Below are positions 8,601-16,781 of a stretch of 64,000 bases of DNA, piece after piece (the stretch's first letter is position 1; each line of letters starts with the position of its first letter). A model generated the notes under the pieces. That model was not told where the DNA came from. It did no database searches and was given only the letters and a program-made list of their open reading frames with translations. The DNA lies in assembly GCF_014645735.1 (NCBI RefSeq), contig NZ_BMMH01000020.1:1-64000 (forward strand). The letters are read 5' to 3'. The position numbers were made by a program, and so were the translations under genes. The DNA is from Nocardia jinanensis. GTDB taxonomy: Bacteria > Actinomycetota > Actinomycetes > Mycobacteriales > Mycobacteriaceae.

Positions 8601-10875
8601 GGAACTCGCGCCGAACTCGGTGGCGCTGATGCAGGTGCTGGGCACCACTTTCGCCGCCGGGCTGCCCGACGCCCAGCTGATCCCGACGCTCAAGCGCAAG
8701 GAAGACGAATCGGCCGGGGTCATAGCCGCACTCGCTCAGCTGTACGTGCACGGGCATCCGGTGGACCTGGGCTCGCTGGTGCCGGACGGGCCGTACGCCG
8801 ATATCCCGCGCACCGCGTTCGTGCGTAAACCGTACTGGCCCAAGGTGAGCGGTTTCTCGGCCGGCGGGAACACCCGGGCGCCGGGTGTTTCGGTCGCGCT
8901 GCCGGACGGCCGGCACGTATGGGAGGTCCAGGCCGCGTCGGTCGACGATCTGCCCACGCTGGTGCGGTCGGCCGCGACGCAGGTACTCGCCGAGGTGAAC
9001 CCGGGCGCCAGTGTCGCGTACGCGCCGCTGCCCGCGTCCGGTTCGCTCACCACGACACTCACCCCGCATCCGGGTGGTGCGTCCATCCAGGTGCATGCCC
9101 GTGACGGCGCGCAGTTCCGGCTGCTGTTCGACGCGGTGGTCACCTCGGGCTCCGCTTTGCCCGTCCCGGCCGAACCGGCCGCGCGCCCGGCCGCGCCCGC
9201 GCTCACCGAATCCGAGGTCGTCGAGACCGTCGACACCGCCGGTTTCGGGGACCGCTGGAAACCGGACAGCGGTCAGACGGTGGAAGAACGGTTGGCGCTG
9301 ATCGTCGCCGAATCCATGGGCTACGCGGTCGAAGACCTGCCGATGGAAATCCCGCTCATGGAACTCGGGCTGGATTCGCTGATGGCCATGCGGATCAAGA
9401 ACCGGGTCGAATACGAATTCGACATCCCGCAGCTACAGGTCTCGGCTGTCCGCGACGCCAGCCTGCACGAGGTCGGCAAGGTGCTCCACTACGCGATCGA
9501 GCATCGCGACCAGGTCCAGGAAATGGCCGATCAGCAGGCCAGCGGGGAATCCGGCGCGCTGAGCGTGGACGATGATTTCGTGAACGCCGCCAAGGCCGCC
9601 ATGGAGTCCGGGGAGGACCCGGTCGCCGCGCTGAACCAGGCGACAGGTGGCGTCGTCGAGAGTTCCACAACTACGAGTGAACCGGCCACGCAGGAAAGCC
9701 CCGTTGCGCCGAAGGCCGAGCCGGCGCCGGCCGCCGGTGCCGCGCTGTTCGGCGGCGGTGCCGCGGCCTCGGATGAGGACAACGTTCCGCCACGTGACGC
9801 GGCCGAACGCCTCACCTATGCGTCCTGGGCCACCATCACCGGCGAATCGGCCGGGGGGATCTTCAACACCCTCCCGATCCTGGACGAGGACACCGCGGAG
9901 AAGCTCGCGGCCCGGCTCACCGAGCGGGTCGGTGCGGAGGTCACCGTCGATGATGTGCTGGATTCGGAGACCATCGAACAGCTCGCCGATGTGGTGCGCA
10001 CGCTGCAGGACAGTGGTGCGGACGTGGACGGTTTCGTACGTCCTATCCGGGCACGGGGTGAGAATTCCGACGCGGTACCGGTGTTCGTCTTCCATCCCGC
10101 CGGCGGAAACACCCTGGTCTACGAGCCGCTGCTCAAGCGGTTGCCCGAGGGCACGCCGATGTACGGCTTCGAGCGGGTCGAGGGCGCGATCGAGGAACGT
10201 GCCCGGGAGTACGTGCCCGAACTTCGCAAACTCCAAGGTGAGGGCCCATACGTCCTCTACGGCTGGTCGCTGGGCGCCGTCCTGGCTATGGCTGTCGCGC
10301 AGATTCTGCGTGCCGAGGGCGCCGATGTGCGTCTGGTCGGCCTGATCGACCTCGCCATCCCGGCCGAACCGGAGAACAACAGCCCGCAGGAGCGGTTGGA
10401 ACGGATGCGGCGCTATCAGGTCTTCGCCAAGAAGACCTTCAATATCGCCGGCGAGCTCGACGACGATCAACTCCGTGAACTGGCCGACTCGACCGAGGAG
10501 GAACAGTTCAAGATGATCACCGATCTGATCAAGATGACCGGTGCGAAGATCCCGGGCGGCGTGCTCGAGCATCAGAAGACCTCCTGGGTCGAGAGCCGCG
10601 AGCTGCAGCGGGTCCGGCCCTCGCACTACGACGGCGATGTGGTGCTCTATCTGGCCGACCGTTACCACGACGGCGCCATCGAACTCGAACCTCGTTTCGC
10701 CGATCGCCGACCCAACGGCGGCTGGGACGAGTACCTGCCCAACTTGGATATCGTCCGTATCCCCGGTGACCATCTCCAGATCATCGATGAACCCAGAATC
10801 GGCCGAATCGGCGCAGACCTGACCGCTAAACTCGCCCAGATCACCTCGAGTGCAGCTGGGAAAGGGCGCAAGTGA
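5632..10875 (+). CDS. pks13: Polyketide synthase Pks13 (mycolate condensase)
   Basis: Type I polyketide synthase of 1747 residues that performs the final Claisen-type condensation of two fatty acyl chains to a mycolic beta-ketoester. Domains in order are an N-terminal ACP with Ser78 in FGLAS; a ketosynthase (about 135-580) with Cys321 in DTACSS, and the downstream EAHGTGT and NFGHLE histidine motifs; an acyltransferase with Ser806 in GHSMGEV; a second ACP with Ser1249 in ELGLDSLMAMR; an Ala/Glu-rich linker; and a C-terminal thioesterase with Ser1546 in YGWSLGA. This matches the Pks13 layout ACP-KS-AT-ACP-TE. It overlaps accD4 by four bases (GTGA), indicating translational coupling. Confidence 0.97.
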   Translation: MADNEGMSPETTENLPAAEEDRAAGTGDVPSSGDTAPGAELSVAELREWLRRWVADATGQSVDKITVDRPMEEFGLASRDALALGGEIEELTGVVLNATVVWQHPTIASLADVIVNGPPEVTLEALDDQFYTAGYVPGDAHDIAIVGLSTRLPGAGNTPESTWEFLINGGDAIRDLPEGRWAEFLSEPQVAAEVAAGNVRGGYLDQRVVTDFDAEFFAMSPIEVERIDPQQRLVMELTWEALEHARIPASELRGESVGVYIGTSTNDFQLIAAMSLGETDPNVPASAEAYKIMGSASSIIANRVSYFYDFRGPSLAVDTACSSTLVAVHQAVQALRAGDADVALAGGVNMLLIPMTTLGFDSIGAVAKDGRIKAFSADADGMVRSEGAGLVVLKRLADAEHDGDNILAVIKGSAVNSDGRSNGLVAPNPDAQADVLRRAYRDAGIVPSTVDYIEAHGTGTLIGDPIEADALGRVVGAGRAADAPALLGSAKTNFGHLESGAGAASLAKVLLAFQHDVLPANINYAGPNPYIPFEQARLKVVDEPTPFPRYSGTATVGISGFGFGGTNAHVVVQEYVPAAPVAVSEPFLPDADSDTLEVASTDVVAEAEAVAADAAPEPEWSADRAEPLPVILAVSAYLPSRRRRAAADLADWLETEAGQRTPLADVARSLAKRSHWRSRGVVLAKDHTEAVAGLRAIAAGKPGQGVFTADSPAAQGPMWVMAGFGAQHRKMGKQLYQENSIFRRTVDEVDELVQDESGYSVREMILDDAQDYDVGTSQVGIFTVQLGLAALLRAHGAEPAAVVGHSMGEVAGAYICGGLPLEDAVRTICARSRLMGEGEQMLSDADVRNMALVEMSADEVAALLPEFPDVEVAVYAAPTNTVIGGPVDQVSVIVGRVEAAGKFARVLQTKGAGHTSQMDPLLGELAAELAGIEPTKLKVGLYSTVDKEQYYAPGHDPVHNEDYWVKNMRHSVYFTNAVKLAVDSGITTFLELAPNSVALMQVLGTTFAAGLPDAQLIPTLKRKEDESAGVIAALAQLYVHGHPVDLGSLVPDGPYADIPRTAFVRKPYWPKVSGFSAGGNTRAPGVSVALPDGRHVWEVQAASVDDLPTLVRSAATQVLAEVNPGASVAYAPLPASGSLTTTLTPHPGGASIQVHARDGAQFRLLFDAVVTSGSALPVPAEPAARPAAPALTESEVVETVDTAGFGDRWKPDSGQTVEERLALIVAESMGYAVEDLPMEIPLMELGLDSLMAMRIKNRVEYEFDIPQLQVSAVRDASLHEVGKVLHYAIEHRDQVQEMADQQASGESGALSVDDDFVNAAKAAMESGEDPVAALNQATGGVVESSTTTSEPATQESPVAPKAEPAPAAGAALFGGGAAASDEDNVPPRDAAERLTYASWATITGESAGGIFNTLPILDEDTAEKLAARLTERVGAEVTVDDVLDSETIEQLADVVRTLQDSGADVDGFVRPIRARGENSDAVPVFVFHPAGGNTLVYEPLLKRLPEGTPMYGFERVEGAIEERAREYVPELRKLQGEGPYVLYGWSLGAVLAMAVAQILRAEGADVRLVGLIDLAIPAEPENNSPQERLERMRRYQVFAKKTFNIAGELDDDQLRELADSTEEEQFKMITDLIKMTGAKIPGGVLEHQKTSWVESRELQRVRPSHYDGDVVLYLADRYHDGAIELEPRFADRRPNGGWDEYLPNLDIVRIPGDHLQIIDEPRIGRIGADLTAKLAQITSSAAGKGRK

Positions 10876-12416
10876 GCACGACTGCCGAGAAACTCGCCGA
10901 TCTGCGTAAGAGGCTGGAGCTGGCGCAGGAACCGGCGGGGGAGGCTGCTGTCGCGAAACGGGCGCGCAAGGGGATCCCCAGTGCTCGCGACCGGATCAAG
11001 TTGCTGCTCGACCCGGGTTCGTTCGTCGAGATCGGTGCCCTGGTCCGCCGGCCCGGCGATTCCGACGCGCTGTACGGCGATGGTGTGGTGACCGGCCACG
11101 GGCTGGTCGGCGGCCGTCCGGTCGCGGTGTTCTCCCATGATCAGACCGTGTACGGCGGGTCGGTCGGGGAGATGTTCGGCCGCAAGGTGGCCGCGGTGAT
11201 GGAGTACGCCGCCAAAGTGGGCTGCCCGCTGGTCGGTATCAACGACTCCGGCGGTGCCCGGGTACAGGAGGCGGTGTCCTCGCTGGCCTGGTACGCCGAA
11301 CTGGCGACCCGGCAGGAATTGCTGTCGGGGATGGTCCCCACCATCTCGCTGATTCTGGGCAAATGTGCCGGTGGAGCAGTGTATTCGCCGATCAACACCG
11401 ATGTCGTGGTCGCCACCGAGGCGGCCTATATGTTCGTCACCGGGCCCAAGGTCATCCGCGAGGTCACCGGTGAGGACGTCAGTCTGGAGGAACTGGGCGG
11501 CGCACACAGCCAGGCGCAGTACGGCAATATCCACCATGTCGCCAAGGATGAGCAGGCGGCCTTCGACTGGGTGCGCGAGTACCTGTCGTATATGCCGACC
11601 AGCTGTCAGGAACAGCCGCCGATCATCAACCCCGGCCTGGAGCCGGAAGTCACCGATTCGGACCGGGAACTGAACGGGATCGTGCCGGATTCCGACAATG
11701 CCGGTTACGACATGCACGAAGTGCTGTTGCGGATCTTCGACGACGGCCACTTCCACGAGTACGGCGCCGAGGCCGGCCGCAACATCATCACCGGGTTCGC
11801 CCGGGTGGACGGTCGCAGTGTGGGTGTGGTGGCCAATCAGCCGATGGTGTACGCGGGCGCACTCGACGCCCGCGCCTCGGACAAGGCCTCGCATTTCGTC
11901 CGGCTCTGCGACGCCTACGAGATCCCGCTGGTCTTCGTGGTCGACACCCCTGGCTTCCTGCCCGGCGTGGAACAGGAGAAGGTCGGCGTCATCAAACGCG
12001 GCGGCCGGTTCCTGTTCGCCTTCGTGGAGGCGACTGTACCGAAGGTGACCGTCGTGGTCCGCAAATCCTACGGCGGCGGCTACGCGGTGATGGGGTCCAA
12101 ACAGTTGGGCGCCGATATCAACTTGGCCTGGCCCACCGCCCGTATCGCTGTGATGGGTGCGGAGAGCGCGGTCAGTCTCATCGGGGCAGCACAGATCGCG
12201 GCCGCGCCCGAGGATCAGAAAGCGGCCGTGCGCCGGCAGATGATCGATTTCTACAATGCCACCGTGGCCACACCGTGGGTGGCCGCCGAGCGCGGTTTCA
12301 TCGATGCGGTGATCGAACCGTCGCAGACCCGGCTGGAACTGCGGCGGGCGCTACATCTGCTGCGGGACAAGACCGTTGTCCGCAACCCGCGCAAACATCA
12401 CCTGCTGCCGCTGTAG
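10872..12416 (+). CDS. accD4: Acyl-CoA carboxylase beta subunit AccD4
   Basis: Biotin-dependent acyl-CoA carboxylase carboxyltransferase (514 residues) that with AccA3/AccD5/AccE supplies the carboxylated long-chain acyl-CoA extender used by Pks13. The two crotonase-like halves are visible: the first contains SGGARVQEAVSSL, the second VDTPGFLPGVEQE and YGGGYAVMGSK. The GTG start at 10872 overlaps the pks13 stop. A strong hairpin nine bases past the stop ends the operon. Confidence 0.96.
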   Translation: MSTTAEKLADLRKRLELAQEPAGEAAVAKRARKGIPSARDRIKLLLDPGSFVEIGALVRRPGDSDALYGDGVVTGHGLVGGRPVAVFSHDQTVYGGSVGEMFGRKVAAVMEYAAKVGCPLVGINDSGGARVQEAVSSLAWYAELATRQELLSGMVPTISLILGKCAGGAVYSPINTDVVVATEAAYMFVTGPKVIREVTGEDVSLEELGGAHSQAQYGNIHHVAKDEQAAFDWVREYLSYMPTSCQEQPPIINPGLEPEVTDSDRELNGIVPDSDNAGYDMHEVLLRIFDDGHFHEYGAEAGRNIITGFARVDGRSVGVVANQPMVYAGALDARASDKASHFVRLCDAYEIPLVFVVDTPGFLPGVEQEKVGVIKRGGRFLFAFVEATVPKVTVVVRKSYGGGYAVMGSKQLGADINLAWPTARIAVMGAESAVSLIGAAQIAAAPEDQKAAVRRQMIDFYNATVATPWVAAERGFIDAVIEPSQTRLELRRALHLLRDKTVVRNPRKHHLLPL

Positions 12417-12424
12417 ACGGTTCC

Positions 12425-12458
12425 GGTTCGGGTTGCTCCGATCAGAACAACCCGAACC
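12425..12458. terminator. Bidirectional hairpin terminator
   Basis: A perfect 11-bp stem, GGTTCGGGTTG with CAACCCGAACC, loop of 12, between the convergent accD4 and cyclophilin stops. No strong T-run, which is usual in high-GC actinobacteria. Confidence 0.75.
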
Positions 12459-12475
12459 GTCGCGTACGGACGTGC

Positions 12476-12976
12476 TCAGCCGGTGATGGTCGCGGATTCG
12501 ATGACCACGTTCTCGACCGGTACGTCCTGGTGCATGCCCTGCGACGAGGTGGATACGGCGGCGATCTTGTCGACCACCTCGGTGCCGTCGGTGACCTCGC
12601 CGAAGACGGTGTATCCCCAGCCCTGGCCCGCGGGCTGGGTGTGATTGAGGAAGTCGTTGTCCGCGACATTGACGAAGAATTGCGCGGTCGCCGAATGCGG
12701 ATCGTTGGTACGCGCCATGGCGACCGTGTACTTGTTGTTCTTCAGGCCGTTGGCGGCCTCGTTCTGGATGGGCGCCTGAGTCGGTTTCTGCTGCATCTGG
12801 CTGTCGAAACCACCGCCCTGGACCATGAAGCCCGGGATAACGCGATGGAAGATCGTGCCGTCGTAATGTCCCGACTTGACGTATTCGACGAAGTTACGGA
12901 CGGTGTCCGGCGCCTTCGCCTCGTCGAGCTGGAGGCCGATGGTTCCGTAGTTCGTCTCGAGATTCACCTTGGTCAT
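12476..12976 (-). CDS. Cyclophilin-type peptidyl-prolyl isomerase
   Basis: Cytosolic cyclophilin of 166 residues, the single-domain PpiB type. It shows FHRVIPGFMVQGGG with the catalytic Arg/Phe set, then AMARTNDPHSATAQFFVN and the VFGEVTDG segment. No signal peptide or membrane segment, so it probably assists folding of cytoplasmic proteins. It is transcribed divergently from embB with about 190 bases between them and convergently with accD4. Confidence 0.93.
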   Translation of the reverse strand: MTKVNLETNYGTIGLQLDEAKAPDTVRNFVEYVKSGHYDGTIFHRVIPGFMVQGGGFDSQMQQKPTQAPIQNEAANGLKNNKYTVAMARTNDPHSATAQFFVNVADNDFLNHTQPAGQGWGYTVFGEVTDGTEVVDKIAAVSTSSQGMHQDVPVENVVIESATITG

Positions 12977-13169
12977 GCCCCTACCTTTCCATTATCGCCG
13001 CAATACCCCGCGCATAAGGGGGTGTTTCCCGGCCGATTGTGCCAGCCGCCCCTCTTTACCCCATTCCGGTGGTTCATATGCCCCGGATGCCGGGTGTGTT
13101 TTCGCGCGGTTCGGGTACGCGCCGGGGCACCACCGGGCCCTGCGGGTCGCGTCCAAGTAGCATGCCAGC

Positions 13170-16100
13170 GTGCCAGAAGTCGCCACCGCAGTACTGACGA
13201 AGACGCCACCGGAGCCAGAGCCGAGGGTCGCGCCGAAGGATTTCCGGATCGCGCGTCTCGTCGCGATCATCACCGGTGTGCTGGGGGCGCTGTTCGCGAT
13301 CGCCACGCCCTTCCTGCCGGTCACACAGACCACGGCGACGCTGAGCTGGCCGCAGAACGACACGCTGGCGAACGTGGAAGCGCCGCTGATGTCGCAGGTG
13401 CCGATCGACCTCACCGCGACCATCCCGTGTTCGGCGGTGAACCAATTGCCCCCGCAGGGTGGCATGCTGCTGGCGACCGCGCCCCCGCAGGGTGACCGGG
13501 CCGCGCTCGAAGCACTGTTCGTGCGCGTTTCGGAGACCTCGGTCGATGTGGTGGATCGCAACGCGGTGGTGGCGACCGCCGACCGCGCGGCGATGGCCGA
13601 CTGTTCGGCCATCACCATCCATTCCGACAGCGCGGCCACCACCGCGGCGTTCGAAGGGCTCACCACCGGCACTGGCGAGCCCAACGCCGGTCGGCTGGTC
13701 GGGGACCTGCGCCCGCAGATGGTCGGTGTGTTCACCGATATGACCGGTGGTATCCCGGCCGGACTGAGCCTGGACTCGACGCTCGACACCCGGTTCACCT
13801 CCAGCCCGACCTGGATCAAACTCGTCGCGATCGTCGCCGCGGTGGTGTGCACGCTGCTGTCGCTGGTGGCGCTGGCGCGACTGGACACCAGCGACGGGCG
13901 CGGCCACCGCCGATTCCTGCCCGCGCACTGGCTCAAACCGACCATTGCCGACGGAGGTGTGATCAGCACCCTGCTGATCTGGCATTTCCTGGGCGCCAAC
14001 ACCTCCGACGACGGCTACATCCTGAGCATGGTGCGGGTGGCGCCGGACGCGGGCTATATGGCCAACTACTTCCGCTGGTACGGCGTACCCGAGGCCCCTT
14101 TCGGCTGGTACTACTACGTGATCCAGCTGTTCTCCGAGGTCTCCACGGCGAGCCCGTGGGTACGGCTGCCCGCCCTGGCCTGCGGGATCCTGTGCTGGAT
14201 GGTGATCAGCCGCGAGGTGGTACCGCGGCTGGGCAACGGACTGCGCGGAGCGCGCGGACGGGCCTGGTTCGGCAGTGTTCCGCTGTGGACCGGCGGCCTG
14301 GTCTTCCTGGCGTTCTGGCTGCCCTACGACAACGGTCTGCGGTCGGAGCCCATCGTCGCCCTGGGTGCCCTGCTCACCTGGGTTTCCATCGAGCGTGCCA
14401 TCGCGACCGCCCGGCTGCTGCCGGCCGCGGTAGCCGTGGTGGTCGCGGCGTTCACGCTGGCCGCCGCGCCCACCGGCCTGATGTGTGTGGCCGCCCTGCT
14501 GGCCGGTATCCGGCCCATCACCCGCGTCATCGTGCGCCGGCACCGGGAACACGGGACCATCGCGCTGCTGGCGCCGCTGGCCGCCGCGGGCTTCCTGGTA
14601 CTCACGGTGGTCTACAGCGATCAGACCTTCGCCGGGATCCAGGAGGCCAACCGGGTCCGGCAGCTGGCCGGCCCCAATCTGGCCTGGTACGAGGACTATC
14701 TGCGTTACTACTACCTGTTCGTCGAAACGGTCGACGGTTCGCTGTCGCGCCGTTTCGCCTTCCTGGCCATGCTGCTCTGCCTGTTCACCACCATGCTGGT
14801 GCTGCTGCGCCGGCGCCGGGTGCCGGGTATCGCCGCCGCTCCTACCTGGCGGTTGATGGGTGTGGTGTTCGGCACGATCTTCTTCATGATGTTCAACCCG
14901 ACCAAGTGGACCCACCACTTCGGCGCGTACGCGGGTATCGCTGGTTCGCTGGCCGCGGTGACCGCGGTCGCGGTGTCGGCATCGGCGTTACGGGCGCGGA
15001 AGAACCGGGCGATCTTCCTGGCCGGGCTGCTGTTCACGCTCGCGTTGGCCTTCTCCGGTATCAACGGCTACTGGTACGTGTCCAGCTACGGAGTGCCCTG
15101 GTTCGACAAGAGGGTGGTGCTGGGTGGTATCTCCTCCAACACCGTGATGCTGGTGTTGTTCGCGGCTGCCCTGCTGCTGGTGGCCTGGCATGTCCTGCGT
15201 GAGGGCTACGCCAAACCGCCCACCTCCACGCGCACCGCCCGGGGGCGGCGGGTCCGCAAGTTCGCGGCCATTCCGCTCACCCTGGTGGCCGCGGCCATGG
15301 TGTTGTTCGAGGTGCTCTCCATGGCCAAGGGCGCCTACTCGCAGTACCCGGCGTATTCGCTGGGCCGCGGCAATATCGACGCGCTGACCGGGCAGAGCTG
15401 TGGTCTCGCCAACGATGTGCTCGTCGAGTCGAACGCCAACGCCGGGCGGTTGAACCCGATCATCGATCCGGCGCATCCGCCGACGAACCCGAACGATCCG
15501 CTGGCCGGTGTCGACCCGGTCGGTTTCGATCCCAATGGTGTACCCGACGATCTGTCCGCGGACGCGGTCGAGGTGAAACCGGGTACCGGTAACACCTCGA
15601 ACCAGTCGGTGGGTGCCGCGTTCGCCGAAGGCCAGAACGCGGGAACCGGTGGTGGTCAGGGTGCGCAGGGTGTGAACGGCAGTACCGTGGCCCTGCCCTT
15701 CGGCCTGGATCCGGCCGCCACACCTATCCTGGGCAGCTACCAGGACGGTGTGCAGCAGCCCGCGTTCGTCTCGTCGAGCTGGTACGAGCTGCCCGAGCGC
15801 TCGCCCGACCATCCGCTGGTGGTCATCACCGCGGCCGGTCGCATCCTGTCCTACGACGACACCGGTGCCATGGAGTACGGCCAGTCGCTGACCGTCGACT
15901 ACGGCAAGCGGCAGCCCGACGGTTCGATCACCCAGCTCGGGACCTACCTGCCCCGCGATATCGGTCCGTTCCCGTCCTGGCGCAACCTGCGGGTTCCGCT
16001 GGACGAGATCGCCCCCGAAGCCGACGCGGTCCGGGTGGTCGCCAATGATCCGATCCTGATCGGCGACCAGTGGCTGGCGTTCACCCCGCCGCGGGTACCG

Positions 16101-16487
16101 AAACTGGAGTCGGCCAACGATTACCTCGGTTCCGAGCAGCCGGTCCTGCTGGACTGGGCGGTCGGCCTGCAGTTCCCCTGCCAGCGTCCGTTCCGGCACG
16201 TGAACGGCGTCGCCGAGGTGCCGAATTTCCGTATCCTGCCGGACCGCCCGCTGGCTGTGAGCTCCACGAACACCTGGCAGGCCCAGGAGTTCGGTGGCCC
16301 GCTCGGGTTCTCTCAGATGCTGGCGAAGTCGACCACGATCCCGACCTATCTGAAGAACGACTGGGGTCGTGACTGGGGCACGCTGGAACGCTACGACCAG
16401 TACTACGACGCGGTTCCCGCGCAGCTGGCGACCGGTACCGAGACCCGCAACGGGTTGTGGGATCCGGGCAGGCTGCGGGTTTTCTGA
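13170..16487 (+). CDS. embB: Arabinosyltransferase, EmbB-like
   Basis: GT-C family arabinofuranosyltransferase of 1105 residues that polymerises arabinan of arabinogalactan from decaprenyl-phospho-arabinose. It has an N-terminal membrane helix, a first periplasmic domain, about a dozen helices and a C-terminal carbohydrate-binding domain. The GT-C Asp pair is in ANTSDDGYIL. It is closest to EmbB as I remember the paralogues: an N-terminal LTATIPC/LPPQGG segment, the C-terminal LLDWAVGLQFPCQRP, and the ending GTETRNGLWDPG. Met297 in GYMANYF corresponds to EmbB Met306 of M. tuberculosis, the main ethambutol-resistance site, and is wild type here. GTG start 13170. Confidence 0.9.
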   Translation: MPEVATAVLTKTPPEPEPRVAPKDFRIARLVAIITGVLGALFAIATPFLPVTQTTATLSWPQNDTLANVEAPLMSQVPIDLTATIPCSAVNQLPPQGGMLLATAPPQGDRAALEALFVRVSETSVDVVDRNAVVATADRAAMADCSAITIHSDSAATTAAFEGLTTGTGEPNAGRLVGDLRPQMVGVFTDMTGGIPAGLSLDSTLDTRFTSSPTWIKLVAIVAAVVCTLLSLVALARLDTSDGRGHRRFLPAHWLKPTIADGGVISTLLIWHFLGANTSDDGYILSMVRVAPDAGYMANYFRWYGVPEAPFGWYYYVIQLFSEVSTASPWVRLPALACGILCWMVISREVVPRLGNGLRGARGRAWFGSVPLWTGGLVFLAFWLPYDNGLRSEPIVALGALLTWVSIERAIATARLLPAAVAVVVAAFTLAAAPTGLMCVAALLAGIRPITRVIVRRHREHGTIALLAPLAAAGFLVLTVVYSDQTFAGIQEANRVRQLAGPNLAWYEDYLRYYYLFVETVDGSLSRRFAFLAMLLCLFTTMLVLLRRRRVPGIAAAPTWRLMGVVFGTIFFMMFNPTKWTHHFGAYAGIAGSLAAVTAVAVSASALRARKNRAIFLAGLLFTLALAFSGINGYWYVSSYGVPWFDKRVVLGGISSNTVMLVLFAAALLLVAWHVLREGYAKPPTSTRTARGRRVRKFAAIPLTLVAAAMVLFEVLSMAKGAYSQYPAYSLGRGNIDALTGQSCGLANDVLVESNANAGRLNPIIDPAHPPTNPNDPLAGVDPVGFDPNGVPDDLSADAVEVKPGTGNTSNQSVGAAFAEGQNAGTGGGQGAQGVNGSTVALPFGLDPAATPILGSYQDGVQQPAFVSSSWYELPERSPDHPLVVITAAGRILSYDDTGAMEYGQSLTVDYGKRQPDGSITQLGTYLPRDIGPFPSWRNLRVPLDEIAPEADAVRVVANDPILIGDQWLAFTPPRVPKLESANDYLGSEQPVLLDWAVGLQFPCQRPFRHVNGVAEVPNFRILPDRPLAVSSTNTWQAQEFGGPLGFSQMLAKSTTIPTYLKNDWGRDWGTLERYDQYYDAVPAQLATGTETRNGLWDPGRLRVF

Positions 16488-16505
16488 TCTGCTGACGACA
16501 GTGCC

Positions 16506-16544
16506 GACCGGACTATTGGAATGTACAATTTCCAGTGTCCGGTC
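16506..16544. repeat. Inverted repeat after embB
   Basis: Outer arms GACCGGAC (16506-16513) and GTCCGGTC (16537-16544) and inner arms TGGAA/TTCCA surround TGTACAAT. It lies 18 bases after the embB stop, so a terminator or attenuator is likely. An operator is possible because the inner part is AT-rich. It overlaps the start of the PIN-like remnant. Confidence 0.55.
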
Positions 16545-16663
16545 GTGCGCATCACGGTCTGGTGATCGTGCACGATGATTCGGACTTTGTGACTGCGACA
16601 AGGCTCTCGGTCGAACTCCAGCAGATCAATGTGCACGAAGGCCCGTCCGATTCCGGCTACTGA
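16535..16663 (+). pseudogene. PIN-domain (VapC-like) C-terminal remnant
   Basis: A 42-codon frame, GTG 16535 to TGA 16663, encodes a peptide whose core AHHGLVIVHDDSDFVTATRL resembles the C-terminal strand-helix of PIN-domain ribonucleases. There the conserved acidic residues occur as a D-x-D-F/Y motif after a 'hgl-hydrophobic' strand. The rest of a PIN domain (about 90 residues) is missing and the frame is closed by a stop at 16493, just upstream. I read it as a decayed toxin gene stranded between embB and aftA; no antitoxin is visible beside it. The short length keeps this tentative. Confidence 0.45.
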
Positions 16664-16781
16664 CCTCCCTGCTCCCAGAGAGCTTCAATCTGTCGCTCCG
16701 TGCGAACGGCGGCCCCCGCGAATCCTGCACTAGGCTGACCGACGCCCAGTAGGTGGATCGGAGCCGGAGGTAAGTACGCCG

